64,000 nt of DNA. Source: Cordylochernes scorpioides. Its lineage: Eukaryota; Arthropoda; Arachnida; Pseudoscorpiones; Chernetidae. Each line of letters starts with the position of its first letter. The stretch's first letter is position 1. Below the pieces are notes generated by a model. The model did no database searches and was not told the DNA's origin. It was given only the letters and a program-made list of their open reading frames with translations. Positions 62,769 to 64,000 of this stretch are shown one piece after another. The stretch is from assembly GCA_030710605.1 (NCBI GenBank), contig CP092880.1, forward strand, positions 9,910,072 to 9,974,071. The letters run 5' to 3'. Position numbers and translations under genes: made by a program.

Positions 62769-63050
62769 TATATACAGAACCAATATTTATCAATGTTTGT
62801 TTGTTTGTATGTTTGTTTGTTTGTATGTCCGGTATACAAATTCACAGTAGTTCACTAATTCAAACCAAAATTTCCATACATAGGTAAAAAAATACGGGGA
62901 AGACGATAGGCTATTTTAAAAAATATATGTATCTTGGGACCTCTGGGACCAGTGTTACCTGATGCTAGACGAACCTCGATGTCAACTCTACCGTGCAGTC
63001 GTGGTGGAAGGCGACACAGCTGGGCCAAAGGTGAAATAAACAAACAGAGA
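62769..63050 (+). mobile_element. Helitron 5' portion (related to 55378)
   Basis: tttgtatgtccggtatacaa, ttcacagtagttcactaatt, caaaccaaaatttccatac, gggaagacgataggctat match the 5' half of the Helitron at 55378-55720. The extra ttgggacctctgggaccagt...gtgcagtcgtggtggaaggc probably belongs to a longer form. No 3' hairpin/CTAG seen nearby. Confidence 0.65.
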
Positions 63051-63055
63051 TTCCA

Positions 63056-63420
63056 CTAAGAAGCGTCTGACGTCAAGAAGGAATGGGATGAGGAGAGAGG
63101 GAGATCTTTAGAGCAAGTGTTACCTTGTTGAGAGCCAAGCGTAGACTGACAATTCTTGCTTCTCGATTTAACACCACGACCTGTCTTCTTTCCCATTGGT
63201 CGAAAGGTGTCACATGGCCTTTTTCTATTGGTTGACCTATTTAGGTGATTCTTTCTAATTGGTCTTTGCTGCTGCCTTTGACGGAAGATATATCCGGCCT
63301 TGCTCCGGAAATACGGGGCGTCTCTCAACTTTTATAACTTCTGCGGTCACCAGATACGTCCGGCCTTGTCAGGAAGTATTGGGTGTACAAGTTATATATA
63401 ATTGTGCCCGCTTTAAGCCT
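63056..63420. promoter_or_regulatory. Possible promoter-like region
   Basis: Three CCAAT boxes on the minus strand (ATTGG at about 63196, 63229, 63258 on the plus strand), and ETS-type sites (ccggaaata, caggaagta) within 200 bp. This could be a promoter (a first exon with donor AACAAG|GTAACA on the minus strand at about 63125) or part of a mobile element. Weak inference only. Confidence 0.25.
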
Positions 63421-64000
63421 ACTTCCTATGTCTTGCTGCTACTTTCTGTCCTAAGCCTGATTAGTTTTAACCTTAATTTTCTCCTGTTAGTCTCCATTCC
63501 TTCTATCTGTACAGTTGCTATACTTTATTAGATTCTTACGCGGTACAGATTGATGTTAGTTGAGGCTTTCTATGTGCAGTACATAAGAAGTTATATACAG
63601 TCATGGGGTGGAACATGTGGTAGTAGATATCTAGACTATTTACAACAATTCCATGGTCTTAAATCATCACAGATGGCCCCGGATGTGAGAGGGTTCATAT
63701 GGAGGGATTTAAGAGAGCGGAATAGGAAGACTGTTATTAAGGAAGTAATTTTTTTAAAAATTAATTAAAGTGAGTTGGTATATAACATGGGGTTGATTTC
63801 TGTATATCCATAAGAGATAATAAAGCATAAACAACTAATATTAAACATACAAGTAAAACAAAATATGAATAAAATATTTAATAGAGAACATATAATGATT
63901 ATAGGTGAAAATAAAAACGATTGGATGGGAAAATCATGATTTCTTCGTGATGGGCGTTAGAAAGGGTTGAGGGGTTAGTTATTACTTGGTTGAGGCAATG
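63421..64000. other. No gene recognised (probably NCKIPSD intron)
   Basis: A frame at 63550-63768 ends in FIWRDLRERNRKTVIKEVIF, unrecognised. No family repeat detected. Confidence 0.35.

Noticed and set aside
62979..63039. Candidate NCKIPSD exon on the minus strand (acceptor TTTGGCCCAG, donor CATCAG|GTAACA, LCRLPPRLHGRVDIEV)
   Set aside because: It adjoins Helitron-derived sequence and its 61-nt length would end in a phase that does not fit the phase-0 start of the 61273 exon.
63125..63172. Possible upstream exon (minus) reading LNREARIVSLRLALNK before AACAAG|GTAACA
   Set aside because: The phase would fit the 61273 exon, but no pyrimidine-rich acceptor was found and I cannot match the residues to the family; kept only as a possible promoter/first-exon region.

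Overview
This is a repeat-dense, AT-rich stretch of an animal nuclear genome, most likely an invertebrate. An arthropod or another non-vertebrate is my guess, but nothing here fixes the phylum. It has intron-split genes with GT-AG junctions, a tRNA-derived SINE, several LINE lineages, Tc1/mariner/pogo elements, Helitrons and hammerhead-bearing retroelements. There are no operons or other prokaryotic signals. Diverged repeat copies often differ by CG to TG/CA changes, which suggests germline CpG methylation.

Two host genes can be recognised, both on the minus strand. (1) 61273 down to 44601 holds six consecutive coding exons, all in phase, of the C-terminal half of an NCKIPSD/SPIN90/WISH orthologue (SPIN90/Ldb17 leucine-rich domain, an Arp2/3 activator). 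The stop codon is at 44601-44603, and the exons for the N-terminal SH3 part must lie beyond 64000. (2) 27545-27361 is the first coding exon of a ceramide synthase (CERS/LASS/schlank family). Its later exons were not found at lower coordinates.

Layout. 1-27 kb is intergenic or intronic and holds repeats: a decayed LINE ORF1 (7.7-8.9 kb), a 1.3-kb minisatellite (13.6-14.9 kb), half-LINE retroposons, foldback elements, SINEs, and Helitron-like copies, one carrying a tRNA-Gly chimera. 29.5-31.9 kb is a 5'-truncated LINE with a 721-codon open RT frame and a 13-bp target-site duplication. 32.4-32.9 kb is a dead Tc1 transposase. 33-43 kb is again mostly nested repeats. 43.5-44.4 kb is a 41-bp minisatellite just downstream of the NCKIPSD stop. 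The NCKIPSD introns (44.8-64 kb) carry SINEs, foldbacks, a 1.3-kb Tigger-like element, hammerhead elements and an intact 1.3-kb DD37D mariner (maT-like) with a perfect 24-bp TIR.

The most notable system is a set of short retroelements with type I hammerhead ribozymes, whose core, stem II and stem I are all visible. They show features expected of retrozymes or Penelope-related elements: a head-to-tail 339-bp repeat, a copy that starts and ends at the same circular position, and 10-14 bp target-site duplications. One copy lies in sense orientation inside an NCKIPSD intron, about 25 nt from a 3' splice site. A second abundant palindromic family has hammerhead-like arms and 11-15 bp duplications, which points to retroposition rather than cut-and-paste.
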